In this document: piece by piece, positions 15,209 through 24,737 of the stretch
How positions within the stretch are numbered: position 1 is the stretch's first letter
Layout of the letters: each line of letters begins with the position of its first letter
Assembly (NCBI GenBank): GCA_964484395.1
Contig: CAZAFM010000005.1
Coordinates: 1 to 40,324 of the forward strand
Source: CAZAFM01 sp964484395
Lineage (GTDB): Bacteria; Campylobacterota; Campylobacteria; Campylobacterales; CAZAFM01
DNA: 40,324 nt
Direction of reading: 5' to 3'
Translations under genes and position numbers: made by a program
Notes under the pieces: generated by a model
Databases searched by the model: none
The model's input: only the letters and a program-made list of their open reading frames with translations
What the model was told of the DNA's origin: nothing

Positions 15209-16620
15209 TATTTGCTCTCTACATTCCAACCACCACCTAGTGCTTTATACAGGGTGATAGTTGAGTTTATAACATCTAGATTGTTACTTACACTTTGAAG
15301 CTCTGCACTAAAAAGTCCTCTTTGTGAATCAAGCACTTCTAAGTAGCTAGTATATCCCGCATCAAATCTTTTTTTAGAGAGATTGAGTGATTTTTGTAGT
15401 GTCTCTACTTGTCTTTTACTAATCATAGATCTTTTTTTAGAACTACTCTGTGTGTTTAGTGCATCCATTACCTCTTTAAAAGCATTTTTTACGCTTTTTT
15501 GATAGGAGATTAGTGCATACTCTTTTTGGGCTTTAGCACTCTCTACACCTGCACTCACTCTTCCAAAGTCAACAAGTGGCATAGCAGCACTTCCTGCTAG
15601 ATTCCAAATCTGAGCATCACTCCTAAAGAGGTTTTTTAAAGCCTCACTCTCTCCCCCAAAAACACCACTAAGTGAGATAGATGGAAAGTAGTTAGCCCTT
15701 GCAACACCAACAGAAGCATTAGCAGCACGAAGCTGCTCTAGTGATGCTCTAATATCTGGTCGTCTCTCAAGCAATGAGGAGGGCATACCAACTGGAACAT
15801 CTGCTATTTTAGGTACATCACTAAGTGCATCTATATCTGTTAGCTGGGTGCTAGTGATAATCTCTTGTGGGGATTTTCCTATCAAAATCTTAAGTGCACG
15901 ATTTTGTAGCTCCTCTTGAAGCTTTATACTCTCTAGTGCTGCTTCAGTAGAGTCAAGCTCTGCTAGAGATTGCATAAGTGTTAGTTCATCCACTAAGCCA
16001 TTATCATACTGCTTTTTATAGTACTCATAACTCTCTTTTTGTGAGCTATATGTCTTTTGAGCGACATTTTTTTGCTCTTTTAGGGCTATTAGAGTAAAGT
16101 AGCTACTTGCTACATCAGAGGCTAGAGCTAGCTTGATAGCATCTCTATTTGCTCTACTAGCTTCAAGAATTGCTTCTGAAGCCTCTTTTTGGCTTGATAG
16201 TTTACCCCATAGGTCAAGCTCGTAGCTAAGTATGGCACTAAGTCCGAAGTTATTAAAGGTGGTCTTCCCAGGACTCTGAGGAAAAGTCTGCTCACTTCTT
16301 TTACTTCTTGAGCCTTTAGCCTCTGCATCTAGGCTTGGGTACTGGTTTGCTCTATCAAGATCAAGTGTAGCTCTAGCCTCAGCCACATTTGCAGCAGCTA
16401 GCAAAAGATTACTATTGTATCTAAAAGCCTCATCTATCATCTCATCAAGCACAGGGTCTTTAAAGCCCTTCCACCACTCTTTATTTATTGGCTCACTACT
16501 ACTCTTTTCACCATCATAGCTACTAGGAAGGTTATCATATGCTGGGGCATTTAGGTCTGGCTTAAGCGAACACCCTACCAAAAGAAGAGCGATTGGGATA
16601 GAAAGAAAAATTTTATACAT
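15208..16620 (-). CDS. RND efflux outer membrane lipoprotein (CmeC/OprM-like)
   Basis: About 470 residues of the NodT/OprM family, the outer membrane channel of a tripartite drug pump. The lipoprotein signal ends in LLLVGCSL, with the Cys as the lipidation site. The mature part has the duplicated OEP domain of beta-strands and long helices, for example NKEWWKGFKDPVLDEMIDEA near the start, GMPSSLLERRPDIRASLEQL in the middle and SKKRFDAGYTSYLEVLDSQR near the end, all hallmarks of the family. The ATG at 16620 gives a compact lipoprotein signal; an upstream GTG-type opening at 16638 would add six residues and looks less good. It overlaps the pump gene by eight bases and so belongs to the same operon. 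Confidence 0.93.
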   Translation of the reverse strand: MYKIFLSIPIALLLVGCSLKPDLNAPAYDNLPSSYDGEKSSSEPINKEWWKGFKDPVLDEMIDEAFRYNSNLLLAAANVAEARATLDLDRANQYPSLDAEAKGSRSKRSEQTFPQSPGKTTFNNFGLSAILSYELDLWGKLSSQKEASEAILEASRANRDAIKLALASDVASSYFTLIALKEQKNVAQKTYSSQKESYEYYKKQYDNGLVDELTLMQSLAELDSTEAALESIKLQEELQNRALKILIGKSPQEIITSTQLTDIDALSDVPKIADVPVGMPSSLLERRPDIRASLEQLRAANASVGVARANYFPSISLSGVFGGESEALKNLFRSDAQIWNLAGSAAMPLVDFGRVSAGVESAKAQKEYALISYQKSVKNAFKEVMDALNTQSSSKKRSMISKRQVETLQKSLNLSKKRFDAGYTSYLEVLDSQRGLFSAELQSVSNNLDVINSTITLYKALGGGWNVESK

Positions 16621-19600
16621 CTTCTCCTCCTTGCTCACTTTTGAGTTTTTTTGCTTTTTTCTTCACACCTCTATCATAGAGTGACTCTAGCCAGTAGTAA
16701 AACATCGGCACAAAGAGTATCGCTAAAGCTGTTGCAGCTATCATACCACCCACAACACCAGTTCCTATAGCATGCCTACTTGCAGCACCAGCACCAGTAC
16801 TAAGTGCTAGAGGAAGTGCTCCAAAGGTAAAGGCAAGTGAGGTCATAATAATAGGACGAAACCTAATCTTAGCTCCTTCAATTGCAGCTTCATAAGGAGA
16901 TAATCCCTCCTCTCTTTTTTGACTGGCAAACTCAATAATAAGAATCGCATTTTTAGCAGCCAGAGCTATAAGTACAACTAGCCCCACTTGAAAGTAGATA
17001 TCATTCTCTAGTCCTCTAAGCAAAACTGCAGTTGCTGCACCAAACACAGCAAAAGGTATAGCAGTTAGCACCCCTAAAGGAAGTAGCCATCTCTCATACT
17101 GAGCAGCAAGTATGAGGAAAACTAGTATCATTCCATATATAAATGCCTCCCCACCACTACTTTCACTACTTACCTCTTGATATGCTGTGCCAGTCCAACC
17201 TATACCATATCCGCTCTGAAATGACTCTTTTGCAACCTCCTCTATAGCCTCTATTGCATCACCTGAACTATATCCAGGAGCTGGATTTCCCATAACTTTA
17301 GCAGATTCAAACATATTAAATCGTTCAACAATATCAGCTCCAACGACCCTCTCAAAGGTTACTATGTTGCTGATTGGTATAAGTTTTCCGCTGTTTGATT
17401 GAACAAAAATATCCTTTAAATCTGCTGGGTTCTCTCTGTACTCACTCTCAGCAGATATGTTTACCCTAAATGTCTTCCCAAGAAGGTTGAAATCGTTTAC
17501 ATACATCTTTCCTAAATTTGCATTTAGCGTCTGAAAGACCCTATCTACTGGAACTCCATAGGCTCTTGCAGCATCTCTATCTAGGTTGATCTTATACTTT
17601 GGTGTTGAGATATTAAATAGAGTTTTTACCCCTGTAACTTCAGGACGCTTTTTTAAATCCTCAATAAACTTTTGAGTCTCATCATATAGTGCTGTATCTC
17701 CGCTACCTGATTTATCTTGTACATAAAATTCAAACCCACCAGTCGTACTAAGACCGATAATTGGAGGCATATTAGCTGCAAATGCTAGCCCCTCATCTAC
17801 TCCCATATAAAACTCTTGGTTGTATTGATTTATGATAGCTTGAGCACTGTTTGCTTCTCCTGGTCGCTCACTCCAATCTTTTAGTGTGATAAAGTGTGTC
17901 CCAGCACTGGTTTTTAGGGTAGAGCTTAGCATATCATAACCTGAAAAGCTCACTATATGCTCGACATTATCATTTTTTTCCATTATTTGGTTGAGCTGCT
18001 TTGTTAGTTCTATGGTTCTATCAAGTGAGGAAGCAGGTGGCAGATAGTCAAATGCAAAAAATGTCCCTTGATCCTCCTCTGGAACTAGACCGCCTGGTAT
18101 TTTTTGAAACATCATATATATAGCAAAAAGCATAATCCCTAAAAGTGTTAAACTAATAGGCCAAACCTTAATAGTTAGCTTCACTAGGTGAACATATCCT
18201 TTTGTGACACCATCAAAGAAGTGGTTAAACTGCCTAAATATCCAGATTGGGCGATCTTTTTTACTCTTCTTTAGAAGTTGAGCACAGAGCATTGGAGTTA
18301 GCGTCAAAGCAGCTACACCTGAGATAATCATTGAGATTACGATGGTAACGGCAAACTGCTTATACATAGTCCCACTAAAACCACCCATAAACATAATAGG
18401 CATAAACACCGCTGTAATAACAAGAACTATAGCAATAATAGGACTTGTAATCTCTTTCATTGCCTCAATGGTCGCCTCTTTTGCAGGGAGGTGCCTCTCC
18501 TCCATAATTCGCTCAGAATTCTCCACAACAATAATAGCATCATCCACAACTAGTCCAATGGCAAGCACTAGCCCAAAAAGAGTTAGAAGGTTTATAGAGA
18601 AACCAAAAACATACATACCTGCAAAAGTCCCAACAATAGCTATAGGAAGTACGATAACTGGCACTATCGTAACTTTTGGTTTTTGTAAAAATATAAAAAT
18701 CGTAGCAATAACTAGTAATAAAGCCTCAGCAAAAGTTTTACCTACTTCATCAATAGAAGCATTTACAAACTTTGTTGTATCAAAAGGTATTTGGTACTCT
18801 ATTCCTTCTGGAAAGCCTTTTTTTAGCTCTTTTAGCTTATCATCAACTGCATTAGCAACTGCAACTGCATTTGCTCCGGGTGAGAGAAATATACCAATAG
18901 CTGTTGCTTGTTTTCCATTTAGAAGACCTTGAAATGCGTAGTTTTCAGATCCAAGCTCAACTCTAGCTACATCTTTTACTCGCAAGGATGAACCATCTTT
19001 GTTTGTTTTTATCATGATATTACCAAACTCTTTTGCTGTGGTAAATCTACCCTCAGTTATAGCCTTATAGGTAAAAACTTGTGGATTGTTCATAGGTTCT
19101 GCACCAAAACTACCTGCTGCAAACTGCTCATTTTGCTCTTTTATAGCATTAGCTACTTCTAGGGCTGTGATATTGTATTTAGCTAATTTGTCAGGTTGAA
19201 CCCATACACGCATAGAGTAGGATTTTTGGCTAAAATTTGTAACATCTCCAACACCCTCTATTCTTTTTAGCTCATCAACAATGTTTGTATCAGCAAAGTT
19301 AGAGACATATAGTCCATCATATATATCAGAGTAAACCATAATAACTTGGACGATATTTGGGGATTTTTTCTTGACTTGAAGACCTTGAGTTCTAACTACT
19401 TCTGGTAGTGTGCTTAAGGCCTGCTGGACTTTGTTATTTACATTTACAGTTGCCATATCTGGATCTGTCCCTATGGCAAAAGAGATAGTAAGTGTCATAG
19501 AGCCATCATCGCCACTAACTGAGTCCATATAGATCATATCATCCACACCATTTATCTGCTCTTCAAGAGGTGTTGCTACTGTCTTTGCAACTGTAGCAGC

Positions 19601-19762
19601 ATCAGCACCTGGATATACAGCTGAAACTGCAACTTGAGGAGGGGTTACTTGAGGATACTGCTCAATAGGGAGTATCTTTAGTGCAGCATATCCTGCAAGA
19701 AGTACAACTATAGAGATAACTGAGGAAAATATCGGTCGCTCTATGAAAAACTTAGAGAACAT
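16613..19762 (-). CDS. RND efflux inner membrane pump, HAE1 family (CmeB/AcrB-like)
   Basis: At 1049 residues this is a full-length hydrophobe/amphiphile efflux pump that exports drugs, bile salts or solvents using the proton gradient. It starts MFSKFFIERPIFSSVISI, as in AcrB. The proton-relay Asp407 and Asp408 fall at the same numbers as in E. coli AcrB (GLVVDDAIIVVEN). Porter-domain features such as the first-loop AVYPGADAATVAKTVATPLE and GRFTTAKEFGNIM are kept, and the C-terminal IEFASQKREEGLSPYEAAIEGA and RFRPIIMTS are typical of HAE1 pumps. The C-terminal tail is Lys-rich. It lies between its adaptor (one-base overlap) and its outer membrane channel. Substrates cannot be predicted safely. 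Confidence 0.96.
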   Translation of the reverse strand: MFSKFFIERPIFSSVISIVVLLAGYAALKILPIEQYPQVTPPQVAVSAVYPGADAATVAKTVATPLEEQINGVDDMIYMDSVSGDDGSMTLTISFAIGTDPDMATVNVNNKVQQALSTLPEVVRTQGLQVKKKSPNIVQVIMVYSDIYDGLYVSNFADTNIVDELKRIEGVGDVTNFSQKSYSMRVWVQPDKLAKYNITALEVANAIKEQNEQFAAGSFGAEPMNNPQVFTYKAITEGRFTTAKEFGNIMIKTNKDGSSLRVKDVARVELGSENYAFQGLLNGKQATAIGIFLSPGANAVAVANAVDDKLKELKKGFPEGIEYQIPFDTTKFVNASIDEVGKTFAEALLLVIATIFIFLQKPKVTIVPVIVLPIAIVGTFAGMYVFGFSINLLTLFGLVLAIGLVVDDAIIVVENSERIMEERHLPAKEATIEAMKEITSPIIAIVLVITAVFMPIMFMGGFSGTMYKQFAVTIVISMIISGVAALTLTPMLCAQLLKKSKKDRPIWIFRQFNHFFDGVTKGYVHLVKLTIKVWPISLTLLGIMLFAIYMMFQKIPGGLVPEEDQGTFFAFDYLPPASSLDRTIELTKQLNQIMEKNDNVEHIVSFSGYDMLSSTLKTSAGTHFITLKDWSERPGEANSAQAIINQYNQEFYMGVDEGLAFAANMPPIIGLSTTGGFEFYVQDKSGSGDTALYDETQKFIEDLKKRPEVTGVKTLFNISTPKYKINLDRDAARAYGVPVDRVFQTLNANLGKMYVNDFNLLGKTFRVNISAESEYRENPADLKDIFVQSNSGKLIPISNIVTFERVVGADIVERFNMFESAKVMGNPAPGYSSGDAIEAIEEVAKESFQSGYGIGWTGTAYQEVSSESSGGEAFIYGMILVFLILAAQYERWLLPLGVLTAIPFAVFGAATAVLLRGLENDIYFQVGLVVLIALAAKNAILIIEFASQKREEGLSPYEAAIEGAKIRFRPIIMTSLAFTFGALPLALSTGAGAASRHAIGTGVVGGMIAATALAILFVPMFYYWLESLYDRGVKKKAKKLKSEQGGEDV

Positions 19763-20949
19763 TACTTCTCCTTATCTTCTGCATGCTTAGCTTCTTTGCT
19801 ATCTGTGGTACTTGGGACGATCTTTACAGGAGCTTTTGGTTTTACTTTTAGTATATTTGAAACAATAACCTTATCACCCTCTTTGATGCCTTTTTGAATA
19901 ATAAACTTTCCATCAGATGTAGTAGCACCTAGTACAACAGGTCTTATCTCTGCACTTCCATCCTTATATACATATGCAAATATTCCTTGAGGTGACTGGA
20001 GAATAGCTTTCTGTGGGATAGCAATAGCATCTTTTAGTGCAATATCTTTTACCTGTACCTTGCCAAAGCGATTTGGATAAATCGCACCATCTTCATTTTT
20101 AAAGACTGCCCTTGCATTAACACTTCCTGTCTCTTCGCTAAGAACTACTGATGTAAAATCAACAACACCATCTTTTAAGAGTACATTTCCAGTTGTATCT
20201 TTTAAATCAACCTTTATCTTCCCATCTTCTGGCAAAACATATCTATCTTTTGCACCTTTTTCATTAATCATATCCACATCATCATTTGGTATAGCAAACT
20301 CCACATAGATAGGGTCAAGCTGAGTAATAGTAGTAAGCTGTGAGTTTGACCCAGGACCAACTAGACTACCTAAATCTTGCATCTTCTGCCCTGCTATTCC
20401 CTCAACTGGTGAGATAACCTTTGTGTAGTCTAGGTTGATTTTGGCGTTTTGCAAGGCTGCTCTTGCGTTTTTTACACTTGCTAAACTTGCTTTGTAGTTG
20501 GACTCTGCTGAGTCTCTCTCTCTTTGGCTTATAGCATTTTCACTATATAGTCTCTCTACTCTCTCCCACTCTTTTTTTGCATTTTCAAACTTCGCCTCTT
20601 CTACTTCTAGTGTAGCCCTAGCGCTTTCATACTCTGCTCTGTAAGTAGATGGGTCTATTAGGTAGAGTGATTGACCCTTTTTTACAACTTCACCCTCTGT
20701 GTAGTTTTTTTTGAGCAGAACTCCTTGAACCCTAGCATGAATTCCAACATCCCCTACACTTTTTGTCTTTCCAGTGTAGATTATGTTCAGTGGAACATTT
20801 TCACTTTTTACCTCATAAACTTTTACAGGTGTTGGTGGCATTTTTTGTGATTGTGAACTTTGTGAATCCTTTTTGCTATCAAGACACCCTGTAAAAAAAG
20901 AGAGGGATAACACCAAGAGTGCGAACAGGAAGGTTCTTTTGAAAGTCAT
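19762..20949 (-). CDS. RND efflux periplasmic adaptor lipoprotein (CmeA/AcrA-like)
   Basis: A 395-residue adaptor joining pump and outer membrane channel. It begins with a lipoprotein signal whose Cys lies in FFTGCLDS. Then come the lipoyl half-motif (GIHARVQGVLLKKNYTEGEVVKKGQSLYLI in outline), a coiled-coil hairpin at about 95-165 and the second lipoyl half with SPVEGIAGQKMQDLGSLVGP. A beta-barrel segment with PIYVEFAIPNDD follows, and the C-terminal membrane-proximal domain (KEGDKVIVSNILKVKPKAPV) is typical. It is the first gene of the pump operon. A 65-base gap separates it from waaA upstream on the same strand, and no TetR-type repressor gene (such as cmeR) is near. Confidence 0.94.
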   Translation of the reverse strand: MTFKRTFLFALLVLSLSFFTGCLDSKKDSQSSQSQKMPPTPVKVYEVKSENVPLNIIYTGKTKSVGDVGIHARVQGVLLKKNYTEGEVVKKGQSLYLIDPSTYRAEYESARATLEVEEAKFENAKKEWERVERLYSENAISQRERDSAESNYKASLASVKNARAALQNAKINLDYTKVISPVEGIAGQKMQDLGSLVGPGSNSQLTTITQLDPIYVEFAIPNDDVDMINEKGAKDRYVLPEDGKIKVDLKDTTGNVLLKDGVVDFTSVVLSEETGSVNARAVFKNEDGAIYPNRFGKVQVKDIALKDAIAIPQKAILQSPQGIFAYVYKDGSAEIRPVVLGATTSDGKFIIQKGIKEGDKVIVSNILKVKPKAPVKIVPSTTDSKEAKHAEDKEK

Positions 20950-20989
20950 TATGTACTCCTTAAAGATTTAAACACTCAAAAAAAGTGAA

Positions 20990-20995
20990 ATTATG
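20990..20995 (-). promoter_or_regulatory. Possible -10 element for the RND efflux operon
   Basis: On the minus strand CATAAT lies about 40 bases before the adaptor ATG, inside the 65-base gap after waaA; AAGGAG precedes the ATG at normal distance. No obvious operator palindrome is seen. The pump operon may also be read through from waaA. Confidence 0.28.
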
Positions 20996-21014
20996 CTTAA
21001 TTAATTGCCATATT

Positions 21015-22160
21015 TTACAATTTTAATTCTTTGATAATTCTGTCTAAGTCTATTTTCTCTTTTATGTATGAATGCTCTATTAAATCCGTATTTTCAAGGA
21101 GTGATTTTAACTCATCTTGGCTACACAGTCTGTAATTTTCAATAGCTTCAAATAGTGGGAATTGATAAAATATATTAACTCCACTTATAATCTTACAACC
21201 AAAGTGTGCAGGCTCAATCGGATTGTGTCCACCTGCTTTGACAAACCCACCGCCGAGTATAACAACATCACTAATAGCATATATGTTGATTAGCTCTCCC
21301 ATCATATCAACAAGTGTGATATCACTTGTAAAAGACGCATCATCTGAGAGTTTTGCATAAGTTAGAGAGTTTTTATGAGAAAAATCACTTATAAGCTTCT
21401 CAACTTGTAAGAATCTCTCAGGGTGTCTTGGAGCTACTACTAATCTTCTATTTTTAAAATCAGTCAATGCCTCAAGAACTATCTCTTCCTCACCTTCATG
21501 AGTGCTAGCTGCTGTTATTATCTCTTTACTTCTATCAACCTCATACTTTTTTGTAGCCTGAGCGATATTTAGTAGCTTCAGATTTCCTGCAACTGAGATA
21601 TTTGTAGCACCAAGTCGCTTTAATCTCTCCATATCATCACTACTCTGGGCAAAAGTATGGTCTATATTTTCAAATATTTTTTTGTACAAAAATCTAAATC
21701 TCATATATCTTAAGAGTGATTTTTCAGAGAGTCTTGCATTTACTAGATAAGTACTAGCTCCCCTTTTCTTTGCACAAAAAAATAGCATATACCAAAGCTC
21801 AGCCTCTGCTACTATGAGTGTTTTTTGTGGTGTTAGCCAGAAGGGAATAAGTGTCTCAAAAGGTAGATATCTGACATTATTACTTAGTTTCATGGCATTG
21901 AAGTATCCTGTGTTTGTAACAACACTGATGTTTATATTGTGGGATTTTTTTAGCTCATTTACTAGAGGTCTTATAGTGTTTATCTCCCCCATAGAGCAAG
22001 CATGAAAGTGTATACCATCTTTTTTGAAAGGAGGGTTTTTGTATAGAAAAAACCGCGCAGGTATAGAGTTTTTGTACTTCTGCTTAAAAGAGGCAAAAAT
22101 AAGAAAGGGTATAAAAAGTATGTGTAAAAAAAGTAGAACAAGATAGTAGAGCAGACTCAA
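21015..22160 (-). CDS. waaA: 3-deoxy-D-manno-octulosonic acid (Kdo) transferase
   Basis: A 381-residue inner membrane GT30 enzyme that puts Kdo on lipid A precursor, joining lipid A to the core oligosaccharide. It has an N-terminal membrane anchor (YYLVLLFLHILFIPFLIF), then the family motif around FHACSMGEINTIRPLVNEL (the catalytic Glu lies in this SxGE element), VEAELWYMLFF-like residues and the sugar-nucleotide site near the C-terminus with GGGFVKAGGHNPIEPAHFG. It is somewhat shorter than the 425-residue E. coli enzyme, as usual in this phylum. The start is TTG with a short AGG ahead, six bases after the zinc-ribbon gene. Whether it adds one or two Kdo units is not visible. Confidence 0.93.
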   Translation of the reverse strand: MSLLYYLVLLFLHILFIPFLIFASFKQKYKNSIPARFFLYKNPPFKKDGIHFHACSMGEINTIRPLVNELKKSHNINISVVTNTGYFNAMKLSNNVRYLPFETLIPFWLTPQKTLIVAEAELWYMLFFCAKKRGASTYLVNARLSEKSLLRYMRFRFLYKKIFENIDHTFAQSSDDMERLKRLGATNISVAGNLKLLNIAQATKKYEVDRSKEIITAASTHEGEEEIVLEALTDFKNRRLVVAPRHPERFLQVEKLISDFSHKNSLTYAKLSDDASFTSDITLVDMMGELINIYAISDVVILGGGFVKAGGHNPIEPAHFGCKIISGVNIFYQFPLFEAIENYRLCSQDELKSLLENTDLIEHSYIKEKIDLDRIIKELKL

Positions 22161-22166
22161 AAGAGC

Positions 22167-22901
22167 CTACTTACTTTGTGTACTGTCTTCACTAGTTTCA
22201 GGCTCAAAAAAGACAACCCTACCGCAGTGAGGGCATGTGATAATCTCTTCACCCTTTAGTATCTCTATGTGGGTTTTATCATTTATTCTAAGATAGCATC
22301 CTCCACACGCATGATTGTATAGGGGAACTACTGTACTCTCTCCTGCCCATCTTCTTATTTTTTGATAAAAAGAGATGATTTTTTGATCCATAGATGAGAG
22401 AAGTGATTCTTTCTCTTTAAAAACCTTCTCTTTCTCTTTTTCTATAGCACTTATCTCTTTTTTGTTTGCTTCTTCTATAGTTTTAACCTGTTCATCTATA
22501 TTTTTTAGCTCATCTTTGAGGGCTATTTTTTTCTCTTCAAATGAGTCTATTAGCTTATGGTATCGCTCAATCTCTTCATTTGAGAAGTTTATCTGCTCTT
22601 TTGCAAGCTCCTCTTCAAGTTGAACAGCCTTAATCTCTTTTTCGTTTTTTAAACTTCCACTTTTTTTGCTTATATCTTTTATCTTGTCGTTTAGCTCTTC
22701 AAGATGAAGTTCGTTTTTTTGGATTTTGAGTTTTGTTCCTTTTATCTCATCATCTAGCTCTTCGATTTTATCGATAATCTCCTGCTTATGTCTTAGCTCT
22801 TCATTTAGCTCTGCATTTATGCTCTCTATTTTTGGCTCATACGAATCAATAGCCTTATCAACTTTTGAAAGCTCCACTAAATCCTTTAAATGTTTGTTCA
22901 T
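22167..22901 (-). CDS. Coiled-coil protein with C4 zinc ribbon (FlgZ/HP0958-like)
   Basis: A 244-residue protein: a long antiparallel coiled coil (about 1-180, rich in Glu, Lys and Ile) followed by a four-Cys zinc ribbon with CGGC and CPHC pairs about 22 residues apart (YNHACGGCYLRIND, TCPHCGRVVFF). This layout is that of H. pylori HP0958 (FlgZ), which stabilises sigma-54 (RpoN) and acts on flagellin mRNA, and of C. jejuni Cj0706. A flagellar regulatory role here is an inference from that homology. Its ATG overlaps the nif3-like stop (TAATG), inside a densely coupled minus-strand run. An unusually acidic, Ser/Thr-rich end follows the ribbon. Confidence 0.88.
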   Translation of the reverse strand: MNKHLKDLVELSKVDKAIDSYEPKIESINAELNEELRHKQEIIDKIEELDDEIKGTKLKIQKNELHLEELNDKIKDISKKSGSLKNEKEIKAVQLEEELAKEQINFSNEEIERYHKLIDSFEEKKIALKDELKNIDEQVKTIEEANKKEISAIEKEKEKVFKEKESLLSSMDQKIISFYQKIRRWAGESTVVPLYNHACGGCYLRINDKTHIEILKGEEIITCPHCGRVVFFEPETSEDSTQSK

Positions 22902-23632
22902 TATATCTCCTGAAAGTGTCTGTATGTAAAGGGGTTTTTTGAATTTGCAATTATAGCTGTTATTTCCTCTTTTTTCAATTTTTCTTTTAAAGCCTCACTA
23001 AAATAGTGCTCTAGTTCATAGTGACCTATATCTATAAGCCCTTTTCCTAAAGATATAGCATTCATAGCACTATGATAGTCAACATCCCCAGTAATAAGCA
23101 CTTCAGCACTTATAGAACTCAAAAAAGACTTTCCAGCTCCACACACAAAAGCTACTTTTTTTATGTGCTCTGGGATGTTTGAGAGTTTTATGTTTTTTAG
23201 CTTTAGATTGCATCTTAGCATATCTAAAAGCTCCTCTTTACTTAAACTCACTTCAAACTCTAAGCAGATATCACTGTTTTTTGCTTCAAATCCTGCTTTT
23301 TTTGCAACATAGCCATTAAGTATGTGTTTATCAAAGTTTGTGTGAAGTGCTATAAGAGAGATGTTTTTTTTGATAAGTAACTCTATAATATTTGCAGGAT
23401 ATTGCTCAAAATCAAGCTCTTTTAGAGGTTTAAAAATAAGTGGATGGTGAACAATAAGGAGTGAACCCTCTTCTATCTGCTCTATATTATCTAGTGTTGC
23501 TTCTAGGCTTAGGTATATGTTTTCTACCTCAGATGATTGTTTGCCAACTAGAAGTCCACAGTTATCCCACTCTTCTGCATCTAGGAATGGAGCTATTTTA
23601 TCAAGAATTTCTAGTATTTTAGAGATTTTCAA
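22901..23632 (-). CDS. Nif3-like dinuclear metal centre protein
   Basis: A 243-residue member of the NIF3/YbgI family, ring-shaped hexamers with two metal ions per subunit. Landmarks are the opening KILEILDKIAPFLDAEEWDNCGLLVG, SLLIVHHPLIFKPL with the first metal His pair, LIALHTNFDKH, and near the end GLIDIGHYELEHYF, where His and Glu complete the metal site. GTP cyclohydrolase-like activity has been claimed for the family but its true role is unsettled. The gene overlaps glyQ by four bases (ATGA) and the zinc-ribbon gene by one, the order known from C. jejuni Cj0704-Cj0706. Confidence 0.93.
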   Translation of the reverse strand: MKISKILEILDKIAPFLDAEEWDNCGLLVGKQSSEVENIYLSLEATLDNIEQIEEGSLLIVHHPLIFKPLKELDFEQYPANIIELLIKKNISLIALHTNFDKHILNGYVAKKAGFEAKNSDICLEFEVSLSKEELLDMLRCNLKLKNIKLSNIPEHIKKVAFVCGAGKSFLSSISAEVLITGDVDYHSAMNAISLGKGLIDIGHYELEHYFSEALKEKLKKEEITAIIANSKNPFTYRHFQEI

Positions 23633-24498
23633 GCTAAAACCCTCTTTTCCCTCTCCTCTTCTTGCTCTTTATACAAAGATGCACAGAGGTTTGAGAGTTC
23701 ACGGATTTTTAGTATGAACTCCTGTCTTTGGGCAACAGAGATAGCTTTTCTAGCATCTAGGAGGTTAAAATAGTGAGAACTTAGCATCACCATATCATAA
23801 GCAGGAAGTGGGAGTTTAGCTTCAATGCACCTTTTGGCTTCACCTCTTGCCTCTTCAAACCACTTAAAAAGCATAGCAGTATCTGCTACTTCAAAGCTAT
23901 ACTTGCTAAACTCATACTCCTCCTCTTTATGTACATCTCTATACTTATATCCTTCACTCCAGGTTATATCAAAAACACTATCTACATTTTGAAGATACAT
24001 AGCAAGTCTTTCAGTTCCATAGGTTATCTCAACTGCCACTGGCTTGCACTCTATACCTCCTACTTGCTGAAAATATGTAAACTGAGTAATCTCCATACCA
24101 TCTAACCAAACCTCCCAGCCTAGCCCCCATGCTCCTAGAGTTGGGCTCTCCCAGTTATCCTCTACAAATCTAATATCATGCTCTCTTAAATTTAATCCTA
24201 GATACTCCAAGCTTTTTAAATACTTCTCTTGAATATCACTAGGATTTGGCTTTATAAGCACCTGAAACTGATAATAGGCTCCTAGGCGGTTTGGGTTTTC
24301 TCCATATCTTCCATCAGTAGGACGGCGGCTTGGTGCTACATAGGCTGCACTCCAAGGTCTAGAGTCTAGGCTTCTAAGTATAGTAGCTGGATGAAAAGTT
24401 CCAGCCCCTGCAGGTATGTCATAAGGCTGGAGGATTAAACATCCCTCTTTATGCCAAAATTCTTGAAGCTTTAGTAGTAGTTCTGAAAAAGTTATCAC
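23629..24498 (-). CDS. glyQ: Glycyl-tRNA synthetase alpha subunit
   Basis: A 289-residue class II synthetase subunit that, with GlyS, forms the alpha2-beta2 enzyme charging tRNA-Gly. It is very highly conserved: FWHKEGCLILQPYDIPAGAG, the motif-2 region RSLDSRPWSAAYVAPSRRPT, YQFQVLIKPNP, and LGAWGLGWEVWLDGMEITQF. Length is normal. glyS is not in the window, as is common in this phylum, where the two genes are unlinked. It ends with TGA within an ATGA overlap with nif3, showing that TGA is used as a stop in this genome. Confidence 0.97.
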   Translation of the reverse strand: MITFSELLLKLQEFWHKEGCLILQPYDIPAGAGTFHPATILRSLDSRPWSAAYVAPSRRPTDGRYGENPNRLGAYYQFQVLIKPNPSDIQEKYLKSLEYLGLNLREHDIRFVEDNWESPTLGAWGLGWEVWLDGMEITQFTYFQQVGGIECKPVAVEITYGTERLAMYLQNVDSVFDITWSEGYKYRDVHKEEEYEFSKYSFEVADTAMLFKWFEEARGEAKRCIEAKLPLPAYDMVMLSSHYFNLLDARKAISVAQRQEFILKIRELSNLCASLYKEQEEEREKRVLA

Positions 24499-24737
24499 GC
24501 CTCTTTAATCTCCAATGCTCTGTTTATTTTGTTTTTATCAAACCCACATATCCATGCACTTCCTATCATAAAAGCTGGAACCCCACGACATCCATGTCTT
24601 TCGCAATCTTTTGCTGCATCACTATTTTTTGATATGTCTATCTCTTTGTAATTTATCTTGTGTTTTTTTAGGTGTTGTTTGGCAGTTATACAGTGTGAAC
24701 ACCCAGGACTTGTAAACATAACAACTCTTTTTGCCAC
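24495..24737 (-). CDS. Glutaredoxin-like thiol-disulfide protein
   Basis: An 80-residue glutaredoxin fold protein. The active site is Cys13-Ser-His-Cys16 (SPGCSHCITAK), followed by the cis-Pro region GVPAFMIGSAWICGF. The CSHC motif is not the common CPYC of dithiol glutaredoxins, and two further Cys (in DCERHGC) lie just before the cis-Pro segment. It would reduce protein disulfides or mixed disulfides in the cytoplasm; its own reductant is unknown. It shares one base with the DUF3972 stop and overlaps glyQ by four bases, so all three are translationally coupled. Confidence 0.88.
   Translation of the reverse strand: MAKRVVMFTSPGCSHCITAKQHLKKHKINYKEIDISKNSDAAKDCERHGCRGVPAFMIGSAWICGFDKNKINRALEIKEA

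Noticed and set aside
18342..18932. Open frame of 196 codons on the plus strand
   Set aside because: It lies wholly inside the RND pump gene on the other strand, with hydrophobic low-complexity composition that mirrors the pump's codons. No ribosome site or family match.
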